This document shows positions 40,726-48,036 of a stretch of 48,036 nt of DNA, one piece after another. Positions within the stretch are counted from its first letter, which is position 1; each line of letters starts with the position of its first letter. The position numbers and the translations under genes are program-made. Under the pieces are notes generated by a model. The model searched no databases, was not told where the DNA came from, and was given only the letters and a program-made list of their open reading frames with translations. This DNA is from Bacteroidota bacterium (lineage in GTDB: Bacteria > Bacteroidota > Bacteroidia > AKYH767-A > OLB10), in contig JADJMG010000016.1 in the NCBI GenBank assembly GCA_016709725.1, positions 1-48,036 on the forward strand, given 5' to 3'.

Positions 40726-40733
40726 TATATTTG
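40726..40733 (+). promoter_or_regulatory. TATATTTG -7 box for abiE pair
   Basis: TATATTTG matches TAnnTTTG, 17 bases before the ATG at 40751, with TTG at 40703-40705 as a -33 candidate. It supports the AbiEi start. Confidence 0.6.
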
Positions 40734-40750
40734 TCGTAGAAGGTAAAACA

Positions 40751-41341
40751 ATGTCTAAAGTAGCTGAACTCAAAAACACCTCCAACGAGGGCAAGTATAC
40801 CGACGTGCTGATCTTGCCCAATGGTCAAATGCAGTAGATCGTCATGTAGCAACACTTGTGAAGGATGGCACCTTGCTGAAGCTATCTTCGGGTCTGTACC
40901 ATTACCCAAGCGAAAGTGTATTTGGAAAACACCACCAGATGAGAGAACGCTTGTTCGGAGCTTTTTAAAAGACGATTATTTTCTTGTAACTTCTCTAATG
41001 ATTATAACAGTCTTGGAGTTGGTACAACTCAACTATACAATATGCGTGTTGTTTACAACCACAAACGCCACGGAGAGTTCAAGCTGGGAGGTAAGACATT
41101 CACATTTTTGGCAAAACACCGTTTCCCTAAAAAAGTTACCCCTGAGTTTTTGCTTGTTGACCTTGTAAACAATCTTGACAAGATAGCAGAAGAACAAGAA
41201 TTTGTTTTAAATAATGTTTTGGCTAAATTAAAAACAATGGATCTTAGAAAACTTAAAGTAACAGTCAAAAAATACGGAAGTACACGTGCAAAATCTCTTT
41301 TAACATCGCTTATTAAGCAGTCGGAAGAACAATATGCCTAA
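40751..41341 (+). CDS. AbiEi-type antitoxin (DUF6088), frameshifted at the N-terminus
   Basis: About 197 residues; antitoxin and likely autorepressor of a type IV toxin-antitoxin pair. The ATG at 40751 gives MSKVAELKNTSNEGKYTDVL, ILPNGQ; shifts near 40830-40835 and 40900-41010 join DRHVATLVKDGTLLKLSSGL (winged-helix wing), YHYPSESVFGK, TLVRSFLKDDYFLVTS, NDYNSLGVGTTQLYNMRVVY, then an intact stretch NHKRHGEFKLGGKTFTFLAK, PEFLLVDLVNNLDKIAEEQE to the stop at 41341. The order wHTH then GVGTTQLYN matches DUF6088/AbiEi. It overlaps the toxin start by 8 bases, as usual for this pair. Confidence 0.8.
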
Positions 41342-42290
41342 TGATTATCTACATAACCACGAGGAATTTCCTCAACTCTTGAACATTATTTCAGAGGAAA
41401 CGGGCATCATTCCTCAACTAATTGAGAAAGATTCTTGGAATCTGACTGTATTGTATGCGCTAAGACAAGAGGGCTTTGAATTTGAATTAAAAGGAGGAAC
41501 GTCTCTTTCAAAAGGCTATAAAATCATTGACCGTTTTTCCGAAGATATAGACATACATATTAGACCTTCAAAGGAACGAAATGTTGAGACGAAGCCTCGA
41601 AAAACCAAAACAAGTCAGGTACAATCACGTAAAGATTACTATGATTGGCTTGCCACTAATATTAAAATAGATGGAATTGTTTCAGTCGAAAGAGATACTG
41701 CTTTTGACAATAAACATTCTTATGCGAGTGGTGGTATCCGTTTAAACTATAAAAGTGTTACCGATCATGTTGAAGGTGTGAAGGACGGAATTTTACTGGA
41801 AGTTGGTTTCGACACCATCACTCCAAACAACCCATTAACTATTAGTTCATGGGCTTACGATAAGGCACATGCTACTAAAGGGGTTGAGATAAGAGATAAT
41901 AGAGCAATTGAAGTACTCTGTTATGATCCTGGCTATACATTAGTTGAAAAACTGCAAACAATAGCCACTAAATTTCGTCTTGAACAAGAAACAGGGGTTG
42001 AGCGGCCTAATCTAATGCGTCAATATTACGATGTGTATTGTTTGCTCGGCAAAAAAGAGGTTAAAGATTTTATCGGAACTGAAGGTTACAATAACCATAA
42101 AAATGATCGGTTTCCAAGAGCTGATTTAGCAGTTCCTATTCAAGAAAATGAAGCATACAGGCTTTCTAATGCTAAAATGCGAGAAAGATTCACAAAGCGT
42201 TATGAGGAAACTGCCTCACTGTACTACAAAGGTCAACCGGAATTTAAAGTTCTGTTGGCAAGGATTCAGGAGTTTCTTAATCGCTTGTAA
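41334..42290 (+). CDS. AbiEii-type nucleotidyltransferase toxin
   Basis: 318 residues, one intact frame. AbiEii toxins transfer nucleotides to cellular targets such as tRNA ends and stop growth during phage attack. Visible: EKDSWNLTVLYALRQ (residues ~25-40), the family motif KGGTSLSKGYKIIDRFSEDI (~54-73) followed by DIHIRP, whose G-G-T-S and D-x-D make the nucleotidyltransferase site, then IRLNYKSVTD, LLEVGF and YTLVEKLQTIATKFR with the catalytic-type KLQTI-K and DVYCLL (near residue 240). It overlaps AbiEi and shares its promoter. Full length; the pair probably stabilises the mobile element or defends against phage. Confidence 0.88.
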   Translation: MPNDYLHNHEEFPQLLNIISEETGIIPQLIEKDSWNLTVLYALRQEGFEFELKGGTSLSKGYKIIDRFSEDIDIHIRPSKERNVETKPRKTKTSQVQSRKDYYDWLATNIKIDGIVSVERDTAFDNKHSYASGGIRLNYKSVTDHVEGVKDGILLEVGFDTITPNNPLTISSWAYDKAHATKGVEIRDNRAIEVLCYDPGYTLVEKLQTIATKFRLEQETGVERPNLMRQYYDVYCLLGKKEVKDFIGTEGYNNHKNDRFPRADLAVPIQENEAYRLSNAKMRERFTKRYEETASLYYKGQPEFKVLLARIQEFLNRL

Positions 42291-42482
42291 CTTTATTTTT
42301 AATAAAAATTAATTATTTGAACTCAATAAATTAAAGTATTTATCTTATGTAGGATTATAAATTGCGCTCAATTCCAGGCGATTTTTGACTTGCTATCCAA
42401 TCTTTCCAATGAATTTAACTCTTCGATAATTTTTTGTACAATAAAGAAATCCATTTCTGTTCAAAACTTAAAAAGTTAATTA

Positions 42483-42593
42483 ATGTCACTCTTTACTGTT
42501 TTAATTATGGAGTATACGATATTTTGGGTAGTATTCGGTGTATTTACGGATTATGCTAAATACAAACACATTAAAAAGCATCCAAGATATTAG
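42483..42593 (+). CDS. 36-residue single-span peptide
   Basis: MSLFTVLIMEYTIFWVVFGV then FTDYAKYKHIKKHPRY-stop. One hydrophobic span and a basic tail, in an otherwise empty region 42291-42653. No ribosome binding site is clear. An internal Met (MEYTIFW) could be the true start. Reported with low confidence. On the minus strand 42360-42450 a 28-codon frame also exists and I ignored it. Confidence 0.25.
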   Translation: MSLFTVLIMEYTIFWVVFGVFTDYAKYKHIKKHPRY

Positions 42594-42653
42594 GCCTAAT
42601 AAGTGAAATAGTCGAATTTAAGGGGGCGTGAAAGGCTCATAGTGTATTCTTTC

Positions 42654-42992
42654 CTAAAAGGTGCTAGTATGAGCTGTTATTAATTCCTTAAAACTCTTCT
42701 TTACAGTTCTGTGGTTATAACCCGCTAATTGACATACTATCTTTATATCTTCGTTATCTTCTGTGAACCATTTTATAGCCATTTTTTTTGCGTGCAGAAT
42801 TCTTCTTTTGGAAGAATTTGAAGTTGCATCCTCCCTGGCCTGACTTAACACTGCCTTCCATAGATTTTCTTCATTGTATTCTTTATTTAAATACCTAATC
42901 TTTACAATGTCCTTTCTCTCGACCCGTTTTTTAGGTGTAGTATGCATAATATTATCCCCCAATTTTTTCTTATATGCACGTAGTTTTCTCAA
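42654..42992 (-). CDS. Small helix-turn-helix-like protein
   Basis: 112 residues, intact. The start is very basic (MRKLRAYKKKLGDNIMHTTP, KKRVERKDIVKIRYLNKEYN), then helical ENLWKAVLSQAREDATSNSS, KRRILHAKKMAIKWFTEDNE and an HTH-like end DIKIVCQLAGYNHRTVKKSF, KELI. The IKIVCQLAGYNHRTVKKSFKEL part fits a recognition-helix layout as in sigma-4 or homeodomain-like folds. Role is unknown; regulation of the neighbouring transfer genes or cargo is a guess. Confidence 0.5.
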   Translation of the reverse strand: MRKLRAYKKKLGDNIMHTTPKKRVERKDIVKIRYLNKEYNEENLWKAVLSQAREDATSNSSKRRILHAKKMAIKWFTEDNEDIKIVCQLAGYNHRTVKKSFKELITAHTSTF

Positions 42993-43035
42993 TTTGTGCT
43001 ATGATGATCAGCTTGAAACTGCTCATCTAAATACC

Positions 43036-43161
43036 ATGAATATAATAAAAATAAGTTATCGCGTTTTCTCCTTGGCAAGCTCAACAATGTTGGCAACAAT
43101 TGTTGCTTCTTGTTTTGTTATTTTATTTTCATTTTCATCTGACGTTACAAACGGACAATAA
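43036..43161 (+). CDS. 41-residue hydrophobic peptide
   Basis: MNIIKISYRVFSLASSTMLA TIVASCFVILFSFSSDVTNG reads as one hydrophobic span with a basic start, like a signal anchor or lipoprotein-type leader (ASC) that ends early. The frame is intact but short and no partner is visible. Low confidence. Confidence 0.2.
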   Translation: MNIIKISYRVFSLASSTMLATIVASCFVILFSFSSDVTNGQ

Positions 43162-43719
43162 GAAAGTGCACTATTCGGTTGAACTTTTTTACCTTTTTTA
43201 ATACCTTTTATTTTTTCTATTATGGCCAGTTTAAAGAATATAACTTTATGCCATACCGATCAGCCCCCAATGTTTATTGTAGCTTATTTTTTTAAGGGTA
43301 GGAAGTACCTGGAAATATATTATTTTTAAATTTTCTTAAAGTGTTATATTTTAGAACAGACATCTCTCCTTATAGGGTATAAGGCTTTTGAAAATATAAA
43401 TTCATACACGGTTATATTAGGAAAAACTGCACGGTACTTTGACTGTTATTAGGTACTTTTTTTTTAAAGGGTTCGATCAATATCCAGTATCGTGTACCTA
43501 TTTTCCCTTTGCATGTTGCATGGCATTCTCTGTTAATGAGCCAAAGGTAGCATCAGAAAACCGGATGCAATTAGTGGTTGAAAACGGCCTTTGCACCCTA
43601 AAGGGATTCCAAAAAGTTTTCTCGGCATATCCTCCGGCGCAGCCCTGCGGTATTCCAATTGCCTTTTGGAATTCCGGTTCTTTCTAATGCTTTTGAAAAG
43701 GGCTCATAACAATAGAGCC
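43162..43719. other. Non-coding region with repeated ATTCCAA elements upstream of radC
   Basis: No convincing gene. 43162-43500 is AT-rich and featureless. 43500-43690 is more GC-rich and structured: a minus-strand TACCTTTG box (43542-43549), GGGATTCCAAAAAG near 43608, GGTATTCCAATTGCC near 43650 and CCTTTTGGAATTCC near 43662-43675, which is the inverse of the first. This looks like a regulatory or transfer-origin-like region rather than coding DNA. Confidence 0.4.
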
Positions 43720-44181
43720 ATGCTAAACAACTTCAAATTACAAAATCAGGTTGCAGAAATTCGGGTTACCTACACTTCAAAAATCAAAGCCACAGACAGG
43801 GCGCAGATACATAGTTCGTCCGATGCAGAGCTGCTCCTTCGGGGCATATGGGACTCCAATATGGATTTTAAGGAAAGTTTTTACCTATTGCTCACTAACA
43901 GGGCTAACCGGGTTCTGGGATGGTACAAATTGTCAGAAGGAGGCTTATGTGCCACAATTGTAGATATGCGTATCTTATTCTCAATTGCAGTAAAGTCCCT
44001 TGCCTGTGGAATGATATTAGCACATAATCACCCTTCCGGTAATACCCGGCCTAGTGAAACGGATCAGCAATTGACCGACAAAATCAAGACGGCAGCAAAA
44101 ATGATGGAAATTACCCTTTTGGATCACCTTATTCTAACATCAGATTCATATCTGTCTTTTGCCGATGAAGGTCTTTTGTAA
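43720..44181 (+). CDS. RadC / JAB-domain protein of a mobile element
   Basis: 153 residues from the ATG at 43720 (MLNNFKLQNQVAEIRVTYTS). It has the JAB/MPN fold: SFYLLLTNRANRVLGWYKLS (residues ~60-79), then the JAMM zinc motif AHNHPSGNTRPSETDQQLTD with H-x-H and the distal Asp. RadC-like proteins of this length are very common on Bacteroidota conjugative elements and plasmids, though their activity is unproven. In-frame upstream ATGs at 43591 and 43687 are possible, but conserved text begins at 43720. Confidence 0.88.
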   Translation: MLNNFKLQNQVAEIRVTYTSKIKATDRAQIHSSSDAELLLRGIWDSNMDFKESFYLLLTNRANRVLGWYKLSEGGLCATIVDMRILFSIAVKSLACGMILAHNHPSGNTRPSETDQQLTDKIKTAAKMMEITLLDHLILTSDSYLSFADEGLL

Positions 44182-44388
44182 AGAAGTTGAGATTAGTCCT
44201 TTCTTGCAGCGGAATTGCTACCGTGTTGGGTTGTCATTATGATGCAGGATATTTTCTGTTTCTATTGCCATCTTTACCTGCCAGTCTAAATAAAACGTAT
44301 TGCACGGTGCAATGATATATTGCTTTGGAAATGCAAACCATTGATGAAGCAGGAAGATTAGATAGCACCTTCTCCCTAATCTCCTTAT

Positions 44389-44733
44389 TTAAGGTAGGGG
44401 CAAATGGTCAATCATATCTATTGCCTTATCTGCCCAAAGTACTCCTTCGGTAATTTCATTTCTGTCTAAATGGTAAGCCGCAATCAGACTCAGTAAATGT
44501 ACGTACTCTTCTCCCCAGGGAAGTAGTGTAAAAAGATTGTTTTCTTTAGCCCTTATTATGCAAATGCATTCAAAAGGTGAGTGGTTTACGAATTTTTTTA
44601 GATACGGAATAGACTGTTCACAAATTAAATTATTGTTAATTTTAACGATGGAGAGATATCTATCGTAGAGCGCAGCAATACCTTTATCAGATATATGTTT
44701 TAACAGGAATTTATCTACGGCATCAATTAACAT
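44389..44733 (-). CDS. Hypothetical 114-residue protein
   Basis: MLIDAVDKFLLKHISDKGIA then ALYDRYLSIVKINNNLICEQ, SIPYLKKFVNHSPFECICII, LLSLIAAYHLDRNEITEGVL and WADKAIDMIDH. All-helical text with TPR-like features at the end (ITEGVLWADKAIDMI). Intact frame. No family recognised. It is divergent from the small plus-strand gene at 44790 with 56 bases between. The 207 bases to radC hold no gene I can support. Confidence 0.5.
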   Translation of the reverse strand: MLIDAVDKFLLKHISDKGIAALYDRYLSIVKINNNLICEQSIPYLKKFVNHSPFECICIIRAKENNLFTLLPWGEEYVHLLSLIAAYHLDRNEITEGVLWADKAIDMIDHLPLP

Positions 44734-44789
44734 AAAATTTCTATTTTAGTGCTTGATAACTGTACTCATTGTACCAAAAAAAACAGATC

Positions 44790-45022
44790 ATGGCAAACGA
44801 AAAAAGCGATGGTAAAGGCAATCAAAACCACAAAATCCCGGTTAATGCCGAGCGTATTGCAGCTGGGGAAAAGGACACCCAACAACAGCGTTTAAAAAGG
44901 GGGTCAAAAGGTAATCCTTCCAGTAAGGATTGGCAGGATTTTTAGAAAAACAAAAGCAAGAAGTGAATCTGAAAAATCAAATCTGGATGCAAAAAATAGA
45001 GCAGAGAGGAAACACAGCTTGA
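44790..45022 (+). CDS. Small charged protein before the coupling ATPase, one frameshift
   Basis: About 77 residues. MANEKSDGKGNQNHKIPVNA, ERIAAGEKDTQQQRLKRGSK; a base loss in the T-tract near 44941 shifts the sense to DFLEKQKQEVNLKNQIWMQK, IEQRGNTA-stop. Hydrophilic and helical, no membrane span. It is 41 bases before the coupling-protein ATG on the same strand, so it is likely a mobilisation accessory protein; no family is named. Confidence 0.5.
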
Positions 45023-45063
45023 TAAACCTCAGGTCTCTAAAGAGGCGGAGAAACAAAAAGACC

Positions 45064-46575
45064 ATGATAAAAACAAATAACGGAGTTGATTTTGCATCGA
45101 AGGTGCTACTCCGGTTTTCTGATAACCCCTCTGATACATGGTCAATTGATGATGCTGTAAAAGGGACTTCAATTATGGGAGGAACAGGAAGCGGTAAGAC
45201 AACAGCATCAGGAAAAAGACTGGCTCAGACTTTTCTTAAGGAAGGATGGGGTGGACTCATTCTATGTGCTAAAACTGACGAAGCGCAGCTCTGGAGGACT
45301 ACTGCAAGGAAGCAGGTCGGGAAGATGACTTAATTATTTTCCTCTAAAGGAGCGCGGCACATGAGCGGGGACTTTGAAAGAGAAGAAATCGTTTTTAACC
45401 CTATAGATTATGAAATGAAACGTGAAGGAGACGGAGCAGGTGAAACGCAGAATATCACAAATATTTTCATGAACATCTATCGCATGGGTAACCGCATAGC
45501 CAGTGAAGGGGATACAAAGGAAGAACGCTATTGGGATACAGCACTGAAACGTTGTCTTAATCGTGTCATTGAATTATTAAAGCTTGCTCAAGAAGACCTT
45601 AGTTATTCCAATATGGTAAAAGTAGTTTCTTCTTGCGGGGAGATAGAAAAAGATGATCTTGTTGATGCAATTATTGCACTGGAAAGAGAAAGTGAAATTG
45701 CCGACACAAAAAGCGATAGAAATTATTGTTTAAATTGCCTTCTTAATGCGTATTTCTACACTTTTAATGAGGAAGATATTGACCAGGAGAAACGTAATGC
45801 ATTTAACCTGGTAGAAGACTACTTCACACAAGCGATGCCTGTGATGGGCAACCGGACCAAATCAGTCGTAACTGAAAGTTTTATGGGTTTGGCAGAACCT
45901 TTTCTTTCAGGCTTATTGTATAAACATTTTTCAGGCAAGACCAATATATATCCTGAGTGGACGTATGAGAAAAACAAGATCATTGTACTGGATTTTCCCA
46001 TCAAGGAATATTTGGATGCTGGTATTATTGGTCAATGTGTATTTAAACTTTTATTTCAACAAGCTGTAGAAAGAAGAAATGTAAATCTATATCCAACTCC
46101 TGTATTTTTATGGTGTGATGAGGCGCAGTATTTTGTCAATCCTTACGATCAAATTTTTTTAACTACGGCAAGAAGTTCAAGGACTGCTACCGTTTTTCTG
46201 TCTCAGAATATCTCCAATTACTTTGCGGTTATGGGTTCCGGCTCTGATGCCAAGGCCAGGGTAGATAGCTTAATGGGAAATCTTTGTACTAAGATATTTC
46301 ATGCTAATTCCGATGCGGTAACAAATGATTATGCAAGTCAATTAATAGGGAATGACGTAGTAGCAATAGAATCTGGCAGCAAATCGATGACCTCTTTTAG
46401 CTTGAAGGATTCAAGAACTTTAGGGTATGGAATGCAGCTATTGCCACAGGTATTACCCAAAGTTTTTGTCGGGGCAGACGCAATGAAAGTCTTATTTCGT
46501 ACAAACTTTGGCAGTAAGTCAATAAGTTTGCTTAGAATAGGAATAGCCTCCCTGATATTTTTTCTCTGGGGGTAA
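45064..46575 (+). CDS. VirD4/TraD-type coupling ATPase, one or more frameshifts
   Basis: About 500 residues; links the relaxosome to a type IV secretion channel. Start MIKTNNGVDFASKVLLRF, then Walker A GTSIMGGTGSGKTTASGKRL (near 45168-45225), GLILCAKTDEAQLW, a shift near 45330, GERYW-type middle (IFMNIYRMGNRIASEGDTKE), Walker B VFLWCDEAQYFVNPYDQIFL (near 46105-46160), and SRTATVFLSQNISNYFAVMG, the post-Walker-B arginine region. IFHANSDAVTNDYASQLIGN is the usual late motif. It lacks the N-terminal membrane helices of VirD4. The end after QVLPKVF (near 46465) departs from the family (LRIGIASLIFFLWG) and may be a shift; the true stop is uncertain. Confidence 0.85.
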
Positions 46576-46580
46576 TTTGC

Positions 46581-47028
46581 TTGGCTATTGCCATGTTCAT
46601 CAAAAATCAAAGGGCAATTGATTTCTTTTTACTCAATGGTGGACAACCTGCTTTGTATATAATCGCAGTGTTTTATTTTGTTCTTTCTTTTTCAGTATTT
46701 CGAATTGGAAGTGTTGAAAGATCTATTTCCAAACAATCCGAAAGATTCATCTATGATCCGGGTATTAGTCTGTTATTCGGATACCTTGTTAGTGCAGGTT
46801 TCAGCGAACTAAAAGTTCAGATGATGGTAGAGCCATTCTTTATTTTTTCCGTCGGAATTGCCTTAAGTTGTATAAATCTATTTTTGGGCGTTCTTTATTG
46901 TTATTTGTGGTATTTCATTACTGGCGTATGAACTTTATGAAAAATATTTCTTAGGTACTGATCATATATATCAAACCTTGAAAAATAAAGGGTTTCAACA
47001 AGACAAGAACTTTAGCGAAGTCTCGTAA
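46581..47028 (+). CDS. Multi-span membrane protein following the coupling ATPase, one frameshift
   Basis: About 149 residues. From the ATG at 46581: MAIAMFIKNQRAIDFFLLNG, then hydrophobic LYIIAVFYFVLSFSVFRIG, GISLLFGYLVSAGF, PFFIFSVGIALSCINLFLGV and LYCYLWYFIT; a shift near 46926 continues AYELYEKYFLGTDHIYQTLK, NKGFQQDKNFSEVS-stop. Four membrane spans and a soluble tail. Upstream in-frame text VICLAIAM suggests the start could be slightly earlier and overlap the ATPase. It may supply the membrane anchor that the short coupling ATPase lacks; that is an inference. Confidence 0.5.
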
Positions 47029-47032
47029 GAAT

Positions 47033-47247
47033 TTAGAAAGGTAATTTCTCACTGAATTTTAAGGTAGCCCATGCTGCACCAAGTACAATAATTAAAAAAC
47101 ACAGAAGCATTATTCTTCCTAATGACGTATTGCTTTTAAAGGTTACTAGTGTAATCGATGAGTTGTTTACGATTTTCTTTCTATAATTTAAAAGCGTAGA
47201 AGCAATAAGAGCGTAATAAAGCAAAAGATAATATCAATCCAGTTCAT
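47033..47247 (-). CDS. Small two-span membrane protein, one frameshift
   Basis: About 72 residues. The ATG at 47247 gives MNWIDIIFCFITLLLLLRF; a shift near 47195 leads to LLNYRKKIVNNSSITLVTFK, SNTSLGRIMLLCFLIIVLGA and AWATLKFSEKLPF, ending at 47033. One N-terminal and one C-terminal hydrophobic span with a basic loop. It is convergent with the membrane protein that stops at 47028. Unknown role. Confidence 0.4.
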
Positions 47248-47811
47248 AGTAGGTTTATTTGTTTGTAATTAATATCTTTCAAACATTAAAAATATAGCAG
47301 GAATTGAAGATTTCCAAATTCGCTAAAAAAATGTAGTAGATTATTCGCAAGTAAACTGGTCGATGTGAAAAATAATAGTGTGTAATACTTCACTAAGTGG
47401 AAACGTGCTTAAAATTGTGAGAATTTGAAAACATTGTTTTGATGTATCAAAACAGTGTTTCAATCTCAACGTTAGATTAGCTTATTGAAAACCTCAACTT
47501 TGGAGACTATTTGCAAGAGTCTGAAAGGTACTTAATCGCTGAATTCTCGCGGTACTTTTTAAGTCACAATTTTTACTATTTCATTACTTGGTTTATATCG
47601 TAATAACTGACTCCTAGTGAGTATGTATTTATTAATTAAGTGCCATATGTCAAAGTTGGAGGAAATTGCACTTATGAGGACATTGAGATAAATATTAATA
47701 TATTGATAATCAAATAAATATACTTTACAGTCCAACTTTGGTACGTAATTTACGTATTTATATTAAAATCCAAAATGTACTTTCGATGTTGAAAAAATTA
47801 AATCTTTTATA
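47248..47811. other. Long AT-rich intergenic region with inverted repeats
   Basis: No gene is supported. It contains a near-perfect inverted repeat AACATTGTTTTGAT / ATCAAAACAGTGTT at 47430-47459 (one mismatch, 2-base spacer) and three copies of a CAACTTTGG element: CTCAACTTTGGAG near 47491, its inverse TCAAAGTTGGAGG near 47649, and TCCAACTTTGGTACG near 47731. These look like regulator sites for the gene at 47812 or an origin-like control region. Confidence 0.5.
47430..47459. promoter_or_regulatory. 14-bp inverted repeat, candidate operator
   Basis: AACATTGTTTTGAT at 47430-47443 and ATCAAAACAGTGTT at 47446-47459 are inverse complements except for one position. The short 2-base spacer favours a protein-binding dyad over an RNA hairpin, and no U-tract follows. 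Confidence 0.5.
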
Positions 47812-48030
47812 ATGGACTTGTTTGATAGAATTAAATCGGCATTTGTTGTGCCCCCTCCAATAAGTAAAAAAGGTAAGCGCTTACTCATAGAAAATCCACA
47901 GTTAGCGGATGAAATTGTGGATAAGGTGATCAGTATGTCAAAAGAGGAAAATATTACTCAAGTGGGTGGCATACGAAAATTTAAAGTTAATAAAATTACT
48001 ATCGGAGACAAAGATTTTTTCAGTAAATAA
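47812..48030 (+). CDS. Small hypothetical protein, 72 residues
   Basis: MDLFDRIKSAFVVPPPISKK then GKRLLIENPQLADEIVDKVI, SMSKEENITQVGGIRKFKVN, KITIGDKDFFSK-stop. Intact and complete inside the window. Soluble, with a helical middle and a strand-rich end. No family recognised. It is behind the inverted-repeat region and may open the next operon to the right; a TACTTTCG stretch near 47780 is a weak promoter candidate. Confidence 0.5.
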   Translation: MDLFDRIKSAFVVPPPISKKGKRLLIENPQLADEIVDKVISMSKEENITQVGGIRKFKVNKITIGDKDFFSK

Positions 48031-48036
48031 AACACC

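Noticed and set aside
43439..43687. An 82-codon plus-strand frame and its minus-strand counterpart before radC
   Set aside because: No gene-like composition; overlaps the inverted-repeat block and its ends do not fit neighbouring genes.
1..48036. CRISPR arrays, insertion sequences and complete prophage
   Set aside because: No regularly spaced repeats, no transposase text and no capsid, terminase or tail genes were found.

Overview
The window is a piece of a Bacteroidota chromosome, probably from a gliding or free-living lineage such as Chitinophagales or Sphingobacteriales. The evidence is two proteins with type IX secretion (T9SS) C-terminal sorting domains, several TAnnTTTG promoter boxes typical of the phylum, a futalosine-pathway menaquinone gene (mqnD), the conserved alaS / M23 peptidase / MerR neighbourhood, and MobF and integrase genes of the type carried by Bacteroidota mobile elements. 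Reading frames are broken very often, most densely in positions 1-11,100, where even essential genes shift frame every 50-100 bases. I read this mainly as uncorrected long-read sequence error, not gene decay, so many CDS below are reconstructions across several frames and their boundaries are approximate.

Layout. 1-11,050 is housekeeping core: alaS (minus, cut by the left edge), M23 peptidase and MerR regulator (plus), an unidentified stretch, hldD and mqnD (minus, probable operon), an endonuclease/exonuclease/phosphatase-family membrane protein (plus), a UbiD-family decarboxylase, a YD-repeat-like protein and a YbaN-family membrane protein (minus). 11,250-11,333 is tRNA-Leu(TAA) with a terminator, followed by GGTAC repeats spaced 11 bp. 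11,950-20,929 holds a ~2,500-residue secreted protein with a beta-helix-like segment and a second T9SS-exported protein. 21,256-24,715 is an AAA ATPase plus subtilisin-like protease pair matching the IetA/IetS anti-phage system.

From 24,743 to the right end is a mobile element or nested elements: excisionase-like HTH protein, a MobF relaxase-helicase, an AlpA-like regulator, a tyrosine integrase preceded by five GGGTACG repeats, RadC, and a VirD4-type coupling ATPase with a membrane partner. Between them lies low-GC cargo: a three-gene membrane/cytosolic unit, a CoiA-like plus HNH-like pair, a run of small minus-strand membrane, lipoprotein and kinase-like genes, a JmjC hydroxylase directly behind a short basic peptide gene, and an AbiEi/AbiEii toxin-antitoxin pair.

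The best candidates for undescribed biology are the peptide/JmjC pair (38,992-40,363), the start-stop-coupled pair at 36,764-37,839, the unit at 25,835-27,157, and the shared 11-bp-phased repeats at the tRNA-Leu and the integrase.
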